A stretch of 46,878 bases of DNA from a virus (IMGVR_UViG_3300033145_000493:1-46878), one strand, 5' to 3'. Shown: positions 1 to 8,721, counted from the first letter of the stretch. Notes: generated by a model from the letters alone, not told the origin. Translations and numbers: made by a program.

Positions 1-114
1 ATTGATCTATCCCAGTCATTTACACCCTGAGTGTTTCTATTAATTATCTCGATTTCTCTCATAGTTGCCATTATTAAGATGTTTGGATGCACTTCAGACC
101 AATAACTTTTATCA
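1..114. repeat. terminal direct repeat, left copy
   Basis: These 114 bases are identical to 46765-46878. The repeat lies inside a coding sequence that reads in frame across the junction, so the window is a circular or circularly permuted molecule cut at an arbitrary point. The overlap could be an assembly overlap or a real short terminal redundancy; sequence alone cannot separate these. Confidence 0.97.
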
Positions 115-653
115 TCATCTGCAGATAACTCACCTGTGTAAAACAACCCTTTGATTTCAACAAGGATTTTTTCATTTGTAGGTGGTGCAATTAGAATGCT
201 GTTGTAAGCGTAATGATTTGCACTTATTACATCTACATAACCTGAAAAAGCCTCAAATGCATCAGCTCCGGTTTCGGAAGTTTCTGGTACAGCTCTGGTT
301 ACTGTAGGTGCGTAGTAAAGAGAACTTCCACTGTCTATGCCAGAAGGTATGGTTGTAAAGTATCCTGCAAGAATGTCTTGCAAATTCTTCTTTTCAAGTT
401 GCCATCTTGCAGATGCTGTAGCTACCCAAACTTCCTTTATAGCACGACAGAAAGGGAACGATACAGACCAAAAGTTAGCCTCGCAAAATCTATATGCAAT
501 GCCGAAGGACTTTTGATTAGTATCAAGACGATCTAGATGACGTTGCCCTGCATTGATGTAGAAATTAGCACCATTGTCAGAACCATCTTCGTTTACAAGA
601 TCGAAACGCCCTGACATTGTTCTAAATTGCTGACGAAGTTGAAGTAAGTTCAT
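1..653 (-). CDS. head-tail adaptor-like virion protein (N-terminal 217 codons; continues at 46689-46878)
   Basis: The ATG at 653-651 has a GGAGG ribosome site just upstream. The protein begins MNLLQLRQQFRTMSGRFDLV and runs off the left edge. It resumes in frame at 46764 and stops at 46689, giving 729 nt and 242 residues. Its place just downstream of the major capsid gene, its length and its N-terminal helix pattern resemble the head-to-tail adaptor proteins of short-tailed phages, which join the portal to the tail. It overlaps the end of the preceding 78-residue gene by 32 nt, as in a tightly packed late operon. The adaptor role is inferred from order and general resemblance; no catalytic motif is expected. 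Confidence 0.75.
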   Translation of the reverse strand, partial: MNLLQLRQQFRTMSGRFDLVNEDGSDNGANFYINAGQRHLDRLDTNQKSFGIAYRFCEANFWSVSFPFCRAIKEVWVATASARWQLEKKNLQDILAGYFTTIPSGIDSGSSLYYAPTVTRAVPETSETGADAFEAFSGYVDVISANHYAYNSILIAPPTNEKILVEIKGLFYTGELSADDDKSYWSEVHPNILIMATMREIEIINRNTQGVNDWDRS

Positions 654-858
654 ATATAACCTCCTGTTCATCTGTTGCGATTGGATAAGGATTTCCTTTA
701 GAATCTATCGCAACAAAACCTTCCTCACAGTACAATCTACCTTCTCTAGTTTCTACAAAGAAAGGGCCATCTATCTTTAACATATGAGGTTCGAAGACCT
801 TCTTATATTTAGGCCACATTTTATAGTCACCAACATTGTCTTTTCTAAATTCTTTCAT
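622..858 (-). CDS. small late-operon protein, 78 residues, unknown
   Basis: A short, mixed-charge protein between the major capsid gene and the adaptor-like gene. Its start lies 7 nt downstream of a copy of the dispersed palindrome (866-890), whose last bases (AAAGGG on this strand) act as the ribosome binding site. Its 3' end overlaps the next gene by 32 nt. I do not recognise a domain. Position suggests a minor head or connector component or a capsid accessory factor, but nothing in the sequence proves it. Confidence 0.7.
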   Translation of the reverse strand: MKEFRKDNVGDYKMWPKYKKVFEPHMLKIDGPFFVETREGRLYCEEGFVAIDSKGNPYPIATDEQEVIYELTSTSSAI

Positions 859-865
859 TATAAAC

Positions 866-890
866 CCTTTGTTTACTTATAAAACGAAGG
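866..890 (-). promoter_or_regulatory. dispersed palindrome, copy 1
   Basis: One of 13 copies of a 23-24 bp imperfect palindrome built of two CTTYGTTTW half-sites around an A/T centre. Here the half-sites are CTTTGTTTA and CTTCGTTTT. It sits between the MCP gene and the 78-residue gene, ending 7 nt before that start codon, and its 3' end on the coding strand supplies the ribosome site. Confidence 0.85.
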
Positions 891-911
891 TGGGCAGTTT
901 ATTACCCACCT
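888..911 (-). terminator. hairpin after major capsid gene, possible attenuator
   Basis: On the minus strand, about 14 nt after the MCP stop, AGGTGGG (911-905) pairs with CCCACCT (894-888) around a 10-nt loop and is followed by TCGTTTTA. The stem is strong but the U tract is short and shared with palindrome copy 1. It probably reduces rather than abolishes read-through into downstream genes, a common arrangement after capsid genes. Confidence 0.5.
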
Positions 912-924
912 CCGAGGTTAAAGA

Positions 925-2220
925 TTAAAGGTTATTAGGAAGACCAACGCCGTTAAGAATACCGCACTTCAGTGGGAAGCCGAACTCAAGACCACATTCG
1001 GTAAGGTATTCCTCTTCAGTACCGTCGATTCTACGATGTCCGTAGCCTTCAGGATGTTGTTTGGATGAAGACTCACCATAGAATGTAGTGTCCTGGATGT
1101 ACTTGTACTCAAGTTCCTTAGGCTCCAGAATCACCATCATGTTACGGGTGGTAGCATCAAAAGAGAAGAGTGGATGTGTCTTCATATGGATAGTTCCGAA
1201 CGGAGTTATCCACGTTTTGATCTGCATACCGTAAGTTTTCTGTGCCGGAGCAAGATTGACCTGTCCAGAGGATTGTGCAAGTGCATCGATTCCAAGAAGT
1301 GCACCTGAACCACAAAGACAGAGTTTATCCTCAGCACCATAACGGAAGATGATTTCAAGCATAGCCTTCAGCCAAGTTTCACCTCCAGCTGTCCAGGCCT
1401 GACCAGCGTAAGTAGGATTAAGTGTATAATCATCTACATTACTTGGAGCATTGTTACGGATGAAGTTGATAACTCCCTGAGTTGTTCTCTCAGGCTTACC
1501 ATTATCACCTATACGCTCAGTCATGATTCCCCAAAGGAATGCAAGTTCCATCTCGATGGAGTTCATTTCTAAGCACTCTCGTTTGGCTTTTTGGTAATCA
1601 TCTCCAGTACGAAGGTTAGTGCTCCTTGCAGTACGAGTGATACTCAAAGGTGAACGAAAGATCTGAGTATAGTTATAATGCTTCACAGGGTTAAGTGCAA
1701 TAGCATTAGGCATCTCAGCACCTTCAGCATTGATATTACCTATTACTAAAAGATTGTCAGCATCTGAAAGATCATTATCCGGACTATTATCATCGTCTTC
1801 AAGCAGAATAATTGCAATGGTTGCAGTAGCACCTGAAGTATTTACAGAGCTAACTTTTCCAACAACATCTACACGGTAATCACTAGCATCACGAAGTAAG
1901 ATCTGATGTCCAGCACGAATGCGATTAGCGAGGGCTGCAGCTACTGAAGCATAGACTACATCTCCAGCAACCCCACCAGATACGTAAGGCACTGAAAGAT
2001 CTGGCACAGTAAAGATACCATTAACAGCACCAGAGACAGAACCTATCTGCTCTGTCCACCAGTGGAATTGTGGATCAGTTACCTTCTTACTTCCCATCAT
2101 GGAAAGGATTGCTGTTAAAGGCGTCATTCCATTAGGGTATAGGTAAAGTATATTTTGACGCCAGTTCATGGGTCTTTGATCTGCGACCCAGTCTCCGGTG
2201 CCTCTCATTCCTAAGAACAT
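925..2220 (-). CDS. major capsid protein
   Basis: A 431-residue protein with the size, composition and position of an HK97-fold major capsid protein. It follows the scaffold gene and a small decoration-type gene and precedes the adaptor-like gene. It contains a strand-rich, threonine- and glycine-rich insertion near residues 60-170 and long helical segments after it (KAKRECLEMNSIEMELAFLW, about 215-235). The start has an AGGAGG ribosome site. A palindrome copy lies 22 nt upstream of the start, and a hairpin follows the stop. Together these suggest separately tuned, high expression. I assign capsid identity from length, order and general resemblance to podovirus capsid proteins. Confidence 0.88.
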   Translation of the reverse strand: MFLGMRGTGDWVADQRPMNWRQNILYLYPNGMTPLTAILSMMGSKKVTDPQFHWWTEQIGSVSGAVNGIFTVPDLSVPYVSGGVAGDVVYASVAAALANRIRAGHQILLRDASDYRVDVVGKVSSVNTSGATATIAIILLEDDDNSPDNDLSDADNLLVIGNINAEGAEMPNAIALNPVKHYNYTQIFRSPLSITRTARSTNLRTGDDYQKAKRECLEMNSIEMELAFLWGIMTERIGDNGKPERTTQGVINFIRNNAPSNVDDYTLNPTYAGQAWTAGGETWLKAMLEIIFRYGAEDKLCLCGSGALLGIDALAQSSGQVNLAPAQKTYGMQIKTWITPFGTIHMKTHPLFSFDATTRNMMVILEPKELEYKYIQDTTFYGESSSKQHPEGYGHRRIDGTEEEYLTECGLEFGFPLKCGILNGVGLPNNL

Positions 2221-2242
2221 AATTGTTACCTCCTATAAATTG

Positions 2243-2265
2243 CTTCGTTTATTTATAAAACGAAG
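2243..2265 (-). promoter_or_regulatory. dispersed palindrome, copy 2
   Basis: This is the most symmetric copy: both arms read CTTCGTTT inward and are perfectly complementary around an A/T centre. It lies between the 131-residue gene and the major capsid gene, 22 nt upstream of the capsid start. Unlike most copies it is separated from the ribosome site, which is a separate AGGAGG. Confidence 0.85.
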
Positions 2266-2279
2266 GTTAATTGTTTATC

Positions 2280-2675
2280 CTATTGCGGTGCAGTTGTAGG
2301 TGCACTTGTCGTAGGTGGAACAGTTGTTCCAGAATATGTAGTTACTGCATTAAGTACATGCCAACATAAACCATCTGAATAGAGCAAGTACTTATCACAT
2401 TTACCATTTAGTGTAAAATCACCTTCCCAACATTCACTATCATTATTACTATCTTCAATAGTGACATCATTTACAGGATCTGCATTTCTACATACAATAG
2501 AATAGAATCTACCTCTGGCCTCAGATACAGGCGGGAGAGTTATAACTATAGGGCCTGATGTAGGATCTGCTGAAGGCCGTAAGACATAATCTCTAGTATT
2601 CATTACATAATCTGCATTGGGAGCATGATACTTACCTACAACAGTATCCTGTCCCCAAAATCTATCTTCACGCAT
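2280..2675 (-). CDS. decoration or fibre-type protein with T/A/P tail, 131 residues
   Basis: The N-terminal 110 residues resemble the small beta-rich domains of phage head and tail appendages (VITLPPVSEARGRFYSI near residues 44-60). The C-terminus is a low-complexity tract, TTVPPTTSAPTTAPQ. The same kind of TxAP repeat occurs in the scaffold protein encoded just upstream. The start has a strong AAAGGAGG site. It sits between scaffold and major capsid genes, where capsid decoration proteins often lie. The decoration role is inference; the repeat tail is directly visible. Confidence 0.7.
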   Translation of the reverse strand: MREDRFWGQDTVVGKYHAPNADYVMNTRDYVLRPSADPTSGPIVITLPPVSEARGRFYSIVCRNADPVNDVTIEDSNNDSECWEGDFTLNGKCDKYLLYSDGLCWHVLNAVTTYSGTTVPPTTSAPTTAPQ

Positions 2676-2687
2676 TTTATTCCTCCT

Positions 2688-3518
2688 TTAAATTACTTCA
2701 TTCATTTTGTCTATCTCCGAAAGAAGATGACTTGTATTAGGTTTTTGCCGTCTCCTGGAACTCTTAGTTTTGGGAAACCTAGGAGTATTTTTGGGCGCAT
2801 CAGTAGTCGGCGCTGAAGTCGCTCCAGCCTTCTTGTGAAGCTCAAGTCTCTTCCTAGTTTCCTTTTCAACCTCGTCAAAGATCTTGGTCACTTCCCAGTC
2901 AGGGTTTTCTGAAGCAAGTTCTTCATAAACAGCAGCTACTACTTTCTTAAAAGGTTTAAGGTCCTTGTTGTCCCCGTAGAATTTATCAACCTGCTTTTTC
3001 AAAGTTGCCTGTACAACTATATTTGATTTAACAATGTCAGGGATGTTTCTTAGGGTAGTTTCTTGGAACTTTCTTGATGCTTCAGAGCCCATTTTGTAGA
3101 CTTTATTAAGGATCTTATTGAACATATCTGGATCTCTTGTTAAATCATCAAGGTCAACATCTTTTCCGAGAAAATCTATTTCCTCAAAAGGAGCAGCAGT
3201 AGTTGGAGCCTTAGTTTCAGGAACCTTCTTTTCATGGACTTTATCCAGTTTGCTACGAAGTGCTTCATTTTCCTTTTTAATCCTTTCAAGCTCAAGTTCG
3301 AACTCACTTTTTGGGGCTTCCGTAGTAGGTGCTTCTGTACCAGGTGCACTTGTTCCTGGAGCATCTGTCGATGGGGATTTAGTTCCAGGTGCTTCAGTTC
3401 CTGGTACTTTTGTACTAGGTGGGTCAGTAGCAACACCCTCAGTAAATGGAGCATCAGTGACTGTCGGCACACCTATGTTTAACATAGCTTCTATCTGATC
3501 TTTAATTTCTCCTGGCAT
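2688..3518 (-). CDS. scaffolding protein with TxAP repeat linkers
   Basis: A 276-residue, highly charged, largely helical protein directly upstream of the capsid genes, as expected for a scaffold. Residues about 20-75 form a mucin-like tract of repeats such as GTEAP, STDAP and TTEAP. It is followed by a coiled-coil-like segment (ELELERIKKENEALRSKL), a second T/A/P linker, a helical core, and a third T/A/P tract near residue 235. The C-terminus is basic (KTKSSRRRQK), as in scaffolds that contact capsid protein. The role is inferred from composition and order. The three repeat tracts are unusual for a scaffold and could be flexible spacers. Confidence 0.72.
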   Translation of the reverse strand: MPGEIKDQIEAMLNIGVPTVTDAPFTEGVATDPPSTKVPGTEAPGTKSPSTDAPGTSAPGTEAPTTEAPKSEFELELERIKKENEALRSKLDKVHEKKVPETKAPTTAAPFEEIDFLGKDVDLDDLTRDPDMFNKILNKVYKMGSEASRKFQETTLRNIPDIVKSNIVVQATLKKQVDKFYGDNKDLKPFKKVVAAVYEELASENPDWEVTKIFDEVEKETRKRLELHKKAGATSAPTTDAPKNTPRFPKTKSSRRRQKPNTSHLLSEIDKMNEVI

Positions 3519-3539
3519 GAGTTAATTCCTCCTTGTTGA

Positions 3540-4004
3540 TTACTTTACACTTAGTTGTCTTGAAATCTCTTTCCAATAACCATATTCATCTGCGCCATCT
3601 CCACCTATGTTTATCAAAGTGATTACATCATCTTGCTGTGCACTGTAAGTGGAGAGTACAGGTAATTGATTTAGATAAAGTTGTCCAGTGAGTTTAGGCC
3701 CATCTAAGAATGATAAGTTATTACCTTGAAATATGAAGGTCTTTGTCTGTCCTTCAGTACCACCCCTTATCTGTCCAATTAATGCAGCACCTAAAGAGTC
3801 AATCTTAATATATTCTTTAGTAGCTGCACTGAGATCTGTGCCAATAACTAAAGCAGTAGTTCCAGCTGAGACAGTTAGTTCGGTGAAAACTACATCAACA
3901 ACTCCAGCCTCCAAGATGTTTATCTTACCTCTATTTTCTCTAATATAAGCAGGTAATTCACTTACCAATGTTTGATCAGTAGGTTTATTCGGATCCAGGG
4001 ACAT
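3540..4004 (-). CDS. head fibre/appendage-like protein, 154 residues
   Basis: It begins MSLDPNKPTDQTLVSELPAY, a start typical of small virion appendage proteins whose N-terminal helix precedes a beta-rich body (TVSAGTTALVIGTDL, about 45-60). The start lies within a GGAGGAGG context and overlaps the preceding 98-residue gene by 20 nt. It lies between portal and scaffold genes, so it is probably a head fibre, decoration or short tail appendage. The exact attachment point cannot be read from sequence. Confidence 0.68.
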   Translation of the reverse strand: MSLDPNKPTDQTLVSELPAYIRENRGKINILEAGVVDVVFTELTVSAGTTALVIGTDLSAATKEYIKIDSLGAALIGQIRGGTEGQTKTFIFQGNNLSFLDGPKLTGQLYLNQLPVLSTYSAQQDDVITLINIGGDGADEYGYWKEISRQLSVK

Positions 4005-4281
4005 CTTCCACCTCCTCCTTATCCTTCAATATCTGTAAAAAGACATCGGGGAGAGAAAGTAGATATTCTATAGTCCTCTCCCTTCCATGTATATCTCCAA
4101 GGTGTGTCAAGATGTTATCGCCAGAAGTTATGGAGTCTCCAACCACTTGTCCGTATTCATCTTGACACATCTTTTTCCACATCTTTAACTCACGCTTGAT
4201 ATCCTTCCATAAAAGTGACTTTTTGAACTCTTCAATTTGACCTTTAGTTGCATTAACAACTACTTCATTTGTATCTTTCAT
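3985..4281 (-). CDS. late protein, 98 residues, unknown
   Basis: A small, helical, strongly charged protein with an acidic C-terminus (KDKEEVEDVPGSE). It starts 1 nt after the portal stop region and overlaps the following gene by 20 nt, implying translational coupling. No recognisable domain. Position after the portal fits a minor head-assembly or portal-associated factor, which is inference only. Confidence 0.7.
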   Translation of the reverse strand: MKDTNEVVVNATKGQIEEFKKSLLWKDIKRELKMWKKMCQDEYGQVVGDSITSGDNILTHLGDIHGRERTIEYLLSLPDVFLQILKDKEEVEDVPGSE

Positions 4282-4282
4282 C

Positions 4283-6232
4283 TTAAGCTCCTACTGGTAC
4301 TAAGTTTCCACGCTCTGCTTCACGTGATAATTCTTCATCCCTCATTACTGTTGGTTGAACTCTATTAACGTCCCTCTTAAAATCCTCAATATTCTTAGCT
4401 CCAAGTTCAGTTGCTATGTAACTGAAAAGTCTAAAAACATCAAATTCTTGAGAAAGTTGTTCAGAATTACCTATTATTTGAAACAGTTGCACCCAAACAT
4501 CAGAGAAATTTCCTCCAGGTATGCTCCCATCTCTTACAATTACATCGTAGTCTATAGATAAATCATAAGGACTTATCGGAACCCTTTCTTGCTTTCCGAA
4601 TAATTCAGATAGTTTCTCTTGGTTTCTACCAATAACCCTCACGTAAGTATCTTGCGACATATACTGCTGCGTATGCACAGCGAACATATAGCCTATATCT
4701 TGCATAAATTGCATACCTATTATTGAAGCTACACGTTGAAGTCTAGAGATTGCACTTCCACGAGTACCTTGGAACTCAGACCGTGTTAGACGCTCAGGAC
4801 CACCTTGTCGTATAGCACCCATCATAGACTGATCAGCACCGGAGATCTTATCCATCCACTGAGTTATGTATGCAGAGTCAGCTATGTTATTTCTTGTGAT
4901 ATCAGCCACAGATAATTGCTGCACAACCTTATCAACTCCACGACCCCACGCAGGTCTTCTGAGTCTAATTAACTTACCAGGTTCAGGGTCTTTCATGTCA
5001 TTTATGTTGATTAGATAAGGATCAACTACAAACATATCATTTACGGACTTTCTGACGTTAGCAATATGAGAGTTAAAAAGAAAGTTTAATGTATGCTGCA
5101 AGCCATAAAGAATTTCTAGTCTACCAATAGGCGTAGGTGAAAAGCCATCAAATTCAGGGGCTGCAGTTGATACTGGAAACATTCCATGAGCGTGGTCTAC
5201 CTTACTTGCAGAGGTTATTACTTCATCTGAAGAAAGTGCAAACAGCCACTTTTCTGGATATTCACTAGGTCCAAGCTTCCATTCATTTGGAATAAGATTT
5301 ACATACATATAGATTGTATCTACATGATTTGTAGAGGATACAGTCGTATTCCTTGGGTCTTGACCTCCATATTTTATATTCCTGTCAGACTGGTCTGTTG
5401 AGAGAGATGACTTTTTATTCCTTATTGCTTTAAGATATTTTACATTAAAGATCTCTCCATCACTTGTAACTTCTTCAGAAAGCATACTCATTAGATTATC
5501 TCTAACTATCCACCCTACAAACTCTCCAGACTGTACATCGTGAGCAGAAACAGATGGATCTGGAAGGTACATGTAAGGATCAATCGCATCAAGTTTGTTT
5601 CCTTCAAATATCATTGAATTGATGTAGTTTATTTTTTTATCTTCAATCTCATTTCCTAGAGTATCTAATGTAATAATTTTAGATTGTATAGGTTTAAGAC
5701 CATAAGTCTTTTTCCACCCAGGAGCACCAGGTCCTATTCCGTAAGCAAGAGAGTTACGAAGAATAGTGTGAACAGCTAAAGGAACTTTAGTCTTAATACA
5801 ATGAAGACGGATGAGTAGTTCAAGTAACATAGTACCCTGTACATCCTCAGGTCCTACACCTTCGTATTGAAACATAGGGTCTTGAAAGAAAGCCATTGAG
5901 AGGTAAGTTAGAAGCCCTTCGAGCATAGCATAAGTGTAAGGGAATACGATTGATACAGGTTTTGTGGTGTCCTTCTTTTTCAATGCTTCTTCTTTATCTT
6001 TGAGGGGGATGTAGGTTGTTAGAACCTTATCTACCTCATTCCATGAAGAGAAACGTTTAGACATTTCATTACGAGATTCCCTAGCCCTTGTTAAAATCTT
6101 TCCTTTAAGCTCCTTATGGAAATCTGAATCTGGCTTTAAATCAAGATTGTTAGGATACTCATAGTCGTATGATTTTTTAGAAAAATCAGTTGTAGTCCCT
6201 TGTCCTGGTTCACCATTTACAGTGTAAGGCAT
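4283..6232 (-). CDS. portal protein
   Basis: A 649-residue protein of the size and character of podovirus portal proteins. The N-terminal region has the helix-rich wing (ILTRARESRNEMSKRFSSW near 46-65), followed by the conserved-type stretch FPYTYAMLEGLLTYLSMAFF (about 98-117) and a central stem/clip region. A later conserved-type segment, DQSMMGAIRQGGPERLTRSE, is followed by LQRVASIIGMQFMQDIGYMF. It would form the dodecameric DNA gate at one capsid vertex and dock the terminase. It starts after a GAGGAAAATT ribosome site. Confidence 0.87.
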   Translation of the reverse strand: MPYTVNGEPGQGTTTDFSKKSYDYEYPNNLDLKPDSDFHKELKGKILTRARESRNEMSKRFSSWNEVDKVLTTYIPLKDKEEALKKKDTTKPVSIVFPYTYAMLEGLLTYLSMAFFQDPMFQYEGVGPEDVQGTMLLELLIRLHCIKTKVPLAVHTILRNSLAYGIGPGAPGWKKTYGLKPIQSKIITLDTLGNEIEDKKINYINSMIFEGNKLDAIDPYMYLPDPSVSAHDVQSGEFVGWIVRDNLMSMLSEEVTSDGEIFNVKYLKAIRNKKSSLSTDQSDRNIKYGGQDPRNTTVSSTNHVDTIYMYVNLIPNEWKLGPSEYPEKWLFALSSDEVITSASKVDHAHGMFPVSTAAPEFDGFSPTPIGRLEILYGLQHTLNFLFNSHIANVRKSVNDMFVVDPYLININDMKDPEPGKLIRLRRPAWGRGVDKVVQQLSVADITRNNIADSAYITQWMDKISGADQSMMGAIRQGGPERLTRSEFQGTRGSAISRLQRVASIIGMQFMQDIGYMFAVHTQQYMSQDTYVRVIGRNQEKLSELFGKQERVPISPYDLSIDYDVIVRDGSIPGGNFSDVWVQLFQIIGNSEQLSQEFDVFRLFSYIATELGAKNIEDFKRDVNRVQPTVMRDEELSREAERGNLVPVGA

Positions 6233-6241
6233 AATTTTCCT

Positions 6242-6976
6242 CTAATGTACTACGCAGACTAAATCTGGGTCTGCTCCGTTTCTGTAGAGATCGTTTACTG
6301 CAAGCCCTCCTGCAACAGCTGCTGCATTATCTGCGTAGACTGTTAAAGCACCGACGGAGGTATCTGTTCCTTGTGAGTGTTTTTTAGATACAGCATCATC
6401 TATATCCTCCCCTGTAGATGCTATATCTGAATGGCTTGCAGCATCGTGAGACTGCGCATGATGAGCGTCAGCATCTGCTACATGTACAGATATATCAGTT
6501 CCATCTACAGTTCCTGTCAAGATTATATCACCAGAAATGTTTAGATCCTGTGCACCATATTTTCCAGTAATTGCTATCCAACGCTCATCTCCAGCACCAT
6601 CAGCATCCATTATGTAAGGTGCATTTACTGCAGGCCCTGAAGCGTCATGTGCGTAAATTGTATACTCATTTTGCCCAGTAGCACCAATAACTTCATAAGC
6701 AAGAATTAATGCACCCAAATCTCCGGTTATAGCATTTAGTTCAACAGGGTTATCTATATCTGCTACAGAAGCAGGTGGAAGAAGTCTAAAGCCAAGATCA
6801 ACAAGTCTAATGACTTCTTCATCTGCTGCAGGTGCTTCATCTACATGAAGTTGTCCATCCGTAGTCATTGCTTTATGATCTTCACCTGCAAAATCTCCAT
6901 CTGGGTCGTTTATAGGTAGAGCATCGTCATAGACGAAAGGCCCTATTGAACCAAAGTATACTTTTCTAAGTGCCAA
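6242..6976 (-). CDS. tail appendage/fibre-type protein with TTG start
   Basis: A protein of about 244 residues beginning ALRKVYFGSIGPFVYDD, followed by strand-rich segments and a His/Ser/Asp-rich repeat zone (VADADAHHAQSHDAASHSD). It ends in the module ADNAAAVAGGLAVNDLYRNG, which occurs at the end of many phage tail and fibre proteins. I place the start at TTG 6976, because AAAAGGA lies 7 nt upstream while more upstream starts run into the palindrome at 6986-7009. It is probably a tail or capsid fibre that contacts the host. The precise role is inferred. Confidence 0.7.
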   Translation of the reverse strand: MALRKVYFGSIGPFVYDDALPINDPDGDFAGEDHKAMTTDGQLHVDEAPAADEEVIRLVDLGFRLLPPASVADIDNPVELNAITGDLGALILAYEVIGATGQNEYTIYAHDASGPAVNAPYIMDADGAGDERWIAITGKYGAQDLNISGDIILTGTVDGTDISVHVADADAHHAQSHDAASHSDIASTGEDIDDAVSKKHSQGTDTSVGALTVYADNAAAVAGGLAVNDLYRNGADPDLVCVVH

Positions 6977-6985
6977 TGTTAAATC

Positions 6986-7009
6986 CTTTTGTTTAATTAA
7001 AATACGAAG
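6986..7009 (-). promoter_or_regulatory. dispersed palindrome, copy 3 (degenerate)
   Basis: Half-sites TTTTGTTTA and CTTCGTATT. It overlaps the ribosome site of the tail appendage gene and ends 9 nt before its TTG start. This is the most diverged of the 13 copies. Confidence 0.7.
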
Positions 7010-7012
7010 CAA

Positions 7013-7192
7013 TTAAGACATTCTAAGAAGTAAAAATATAACACCTAAGAAACTCAAAGTTGTTGATACAAGAGTTCCAATTAGTAGCTTTTGTACACTA
7101 TCCCACTTATTCCAGAGGCTTATCACATCACCCTCCAGTGCTTTAATTCTAGCACTCATTCCTGAATGTTTAAGACAAAGTTCATCTCTCAT
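7013..7192 (-). CDS. XhlA-like membrane protein, 59 residues
   Basis: Begins MRDELCLKHSGMSARIKALE, then a short amphipathic or coiled-coil segment, a KWDSVQKL linker and one C-terminal membrane helix of about 20 residues (IGTLVSTTLSFLGVIFLLL). This layout matches the haemolysin XhlA/holin-accessory family, small proteins that often accompany lysis genes. Its ATG overlaps the TGA of the large terminase gene in an ATGA, so it is translationally coupled. It could assist the holin. The lysis role is inferred from the family. Confidence 0.72.
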   Translation of the reverse strand: MRDELCLKHSGMSARIKALEGDVISLWNKWDSVQKLLIGTLVSTTLSFLGVIFLLLRMS

Positions 7193-8721
7193 ACATACCT
7201 CCAGTTGGACATAGGTTCTTCGTAATCAAGTTCTTTATACTCAGATTCTATATCCTGAGGATTTTCCTTAGGTGAGAAATAACGCTCACCTAACTCAAGC
7301 ATTTCAATTATATAAGCTTCAGCATCCATAATATCCCAGAGTCTAGAACGTGGAAACATAAGAAGTTGGGATTCAAGCTTCTTAATATTCGGACAGGAAG
7401 CATTGTGATAGATGTAGCCTTGACGATAGTAAGGCACAAGTTCCTTCACACGAAGTTCTTTCTTCATTCCCCCACGAGTTTTAAGCCAGATAAGTTCAAA
7501 AAACTTCCCTCGTTTAAACATTTCGTTTTTTATAGGTTGTTTGATAAACTCGTTGAGTGAAGTCTCTTCAACACCTAATACTTTCGCATCTAACCGTATC
7601 CCCATCTCAAACATAGCATCATAAAGTTCATCAGGGTAGAATTTCTCTGATACAATGTCTCGTATATAAAGCCGTGCATTGTTTAGGTCAATGCCAATAC
7701 CTATGATTGCACTCTCAGCTGAGTGAAGTTTGACAGTTTTAGCAGGGTCAACAATTACTACATTTTCAATATTTTTGTCATTTTGGATATCAGCATCTGT
7801 TTTCTTCAGGTCATTTTCTCTAACTTGGTCTTCCCTTGTATGCCCATAGTAGCGGAAGTAGTCTTTTTGAAATGCAGCATCTTTAGTTGAGATAGGTAAG
7901 TTTCTAAGCTCCCTAAAAAATACATCTGTCATACCTGCATCTGAATGGTCTTTCCATTCTTTAGCAATGTCTTCATTAGACATAAATCCAGGCGCTACTG
8001 ATCTGAAGTTGTCGTCACACGCTTCGAGACGTATACTTGCCCAGTCAGGTGCATCAAGGAGATTCTGGATTAGGGCATCTTCATGTTTTAAGGTGTCTAT
8101 ATACACTATTTTCCAATCCTTATGAAGCCTAGGAACTGCCTTAATTACATCTGCATAGAGCCAATTCTTACGTTTTGCCCTTATCACTTCACCTTCGATT
8201 GTCTCAGGGTCTTCAAGATCATCTATGACGATTAGGCCTGGACGAGAGTTTTTGAATAGAACTCCACGCACCTGTTGGCCAGAACCCCTTGGCAAAACAA
8301 ATGTATCGTAAGCTACCCAAGCTTTCTTGCTGAAGCTTTCATCAACCTCATCTCGCTTAACTCCTCGTGGACGTATAGGGCCGAAGAACTGCTTGATGGC
8401 TCTGTTGGTTGTAAGTTCACGTCTTAAGTTTTCAGTCTGTAAAGCAGCAGCATCATGAGACATGTTTATGTAAACTATAAACTCACACTTTCTAAACAGT
8501 ATATACCTCGCAATTAGGGCAAGAGCTACAATGGATGTCTTACCCCAACCACGAGGAGCTGCGATGGCTACTTTATTTGCTTTTCCGTCGATAAGATCAA
8601 ATATCTTATCATGGACGTTTTCAGCAAAGGGTACATAAAAGCGCTCAGGGAAGAATGTTAGAGCTGTAGCCTTAGTACTTATTGAGCAAGTTGAAAGTAT
8701 TTTGGTTAGTTGAGAGTTCAT
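7189..8721 (-). CDS. terL: terminase large subunit
   Basis: A 510-residue ATP-driven DNA-packaging motor with nuclease. Walker A is APRGWGKTS at 55-63, Walker B is LIVIDDLED near residue 165, and the C-terminal RNase-H-fold nuclease begins with VIVDPAKT near 325. Its start overlaps the stop of the tailspike gene (TAATG). It is separated from the small terminase by about 6.5 kb of glycan-modification and tailspike genes, which is an unusual order. Identification rests on the ATPase and nuclease motifs. Confidence 0.93.
   Translation of the reverse strand: MNSQLTKILSTCSISTKATALTFFPERFYVPFAENVHDKIFDLIDGKANKVAIAAPRGWGKTSIVALALIARYILFRKCEFIVYINMSHDAAALQTENLRRELTTNRAIKQFFGPIRPRGVKRDEVDESFSKKAWVAYDTFVLPRGSGQQVRGVLFKNSRPGLIVIDDLEDPETIEGEVIRAKRKNWLYADVIKAVPRLHKDWKIVYIDTLKHEDALIQNLLDAPDWASIRLEACDDNFRSVAPGFMSNEDIAKEWKDHSDAGMTDVFFRELRNLPISTKDAAFQKDYFRYYGHTREDQVRENDLKKTDADIQNDKNIENVVIVDPAKTVKLHSAESAIIGIGIDLNNARLYIRDIVSEKFYPDELYDAMFEMGIRLDAKVLGVEETSLNEFIKQPIKNEMFKRGKFFELIWLKTRGGMKKELRVKELVPYYRQGYIYHNASCPNIKKLESQLLMFPRSRLWDIMDAEAYIIEMLELGERYFSPKENPQDIESEYKELDYEEPMSNWRYV

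Noticed and set aside
3118-3498. Plus-strand open frames opposite the scaffold gene
   Set aside because: They mirror the low-complexity TxAP repeats of the minus-strand scaffold gene, have no ribosome site and run against the operon.
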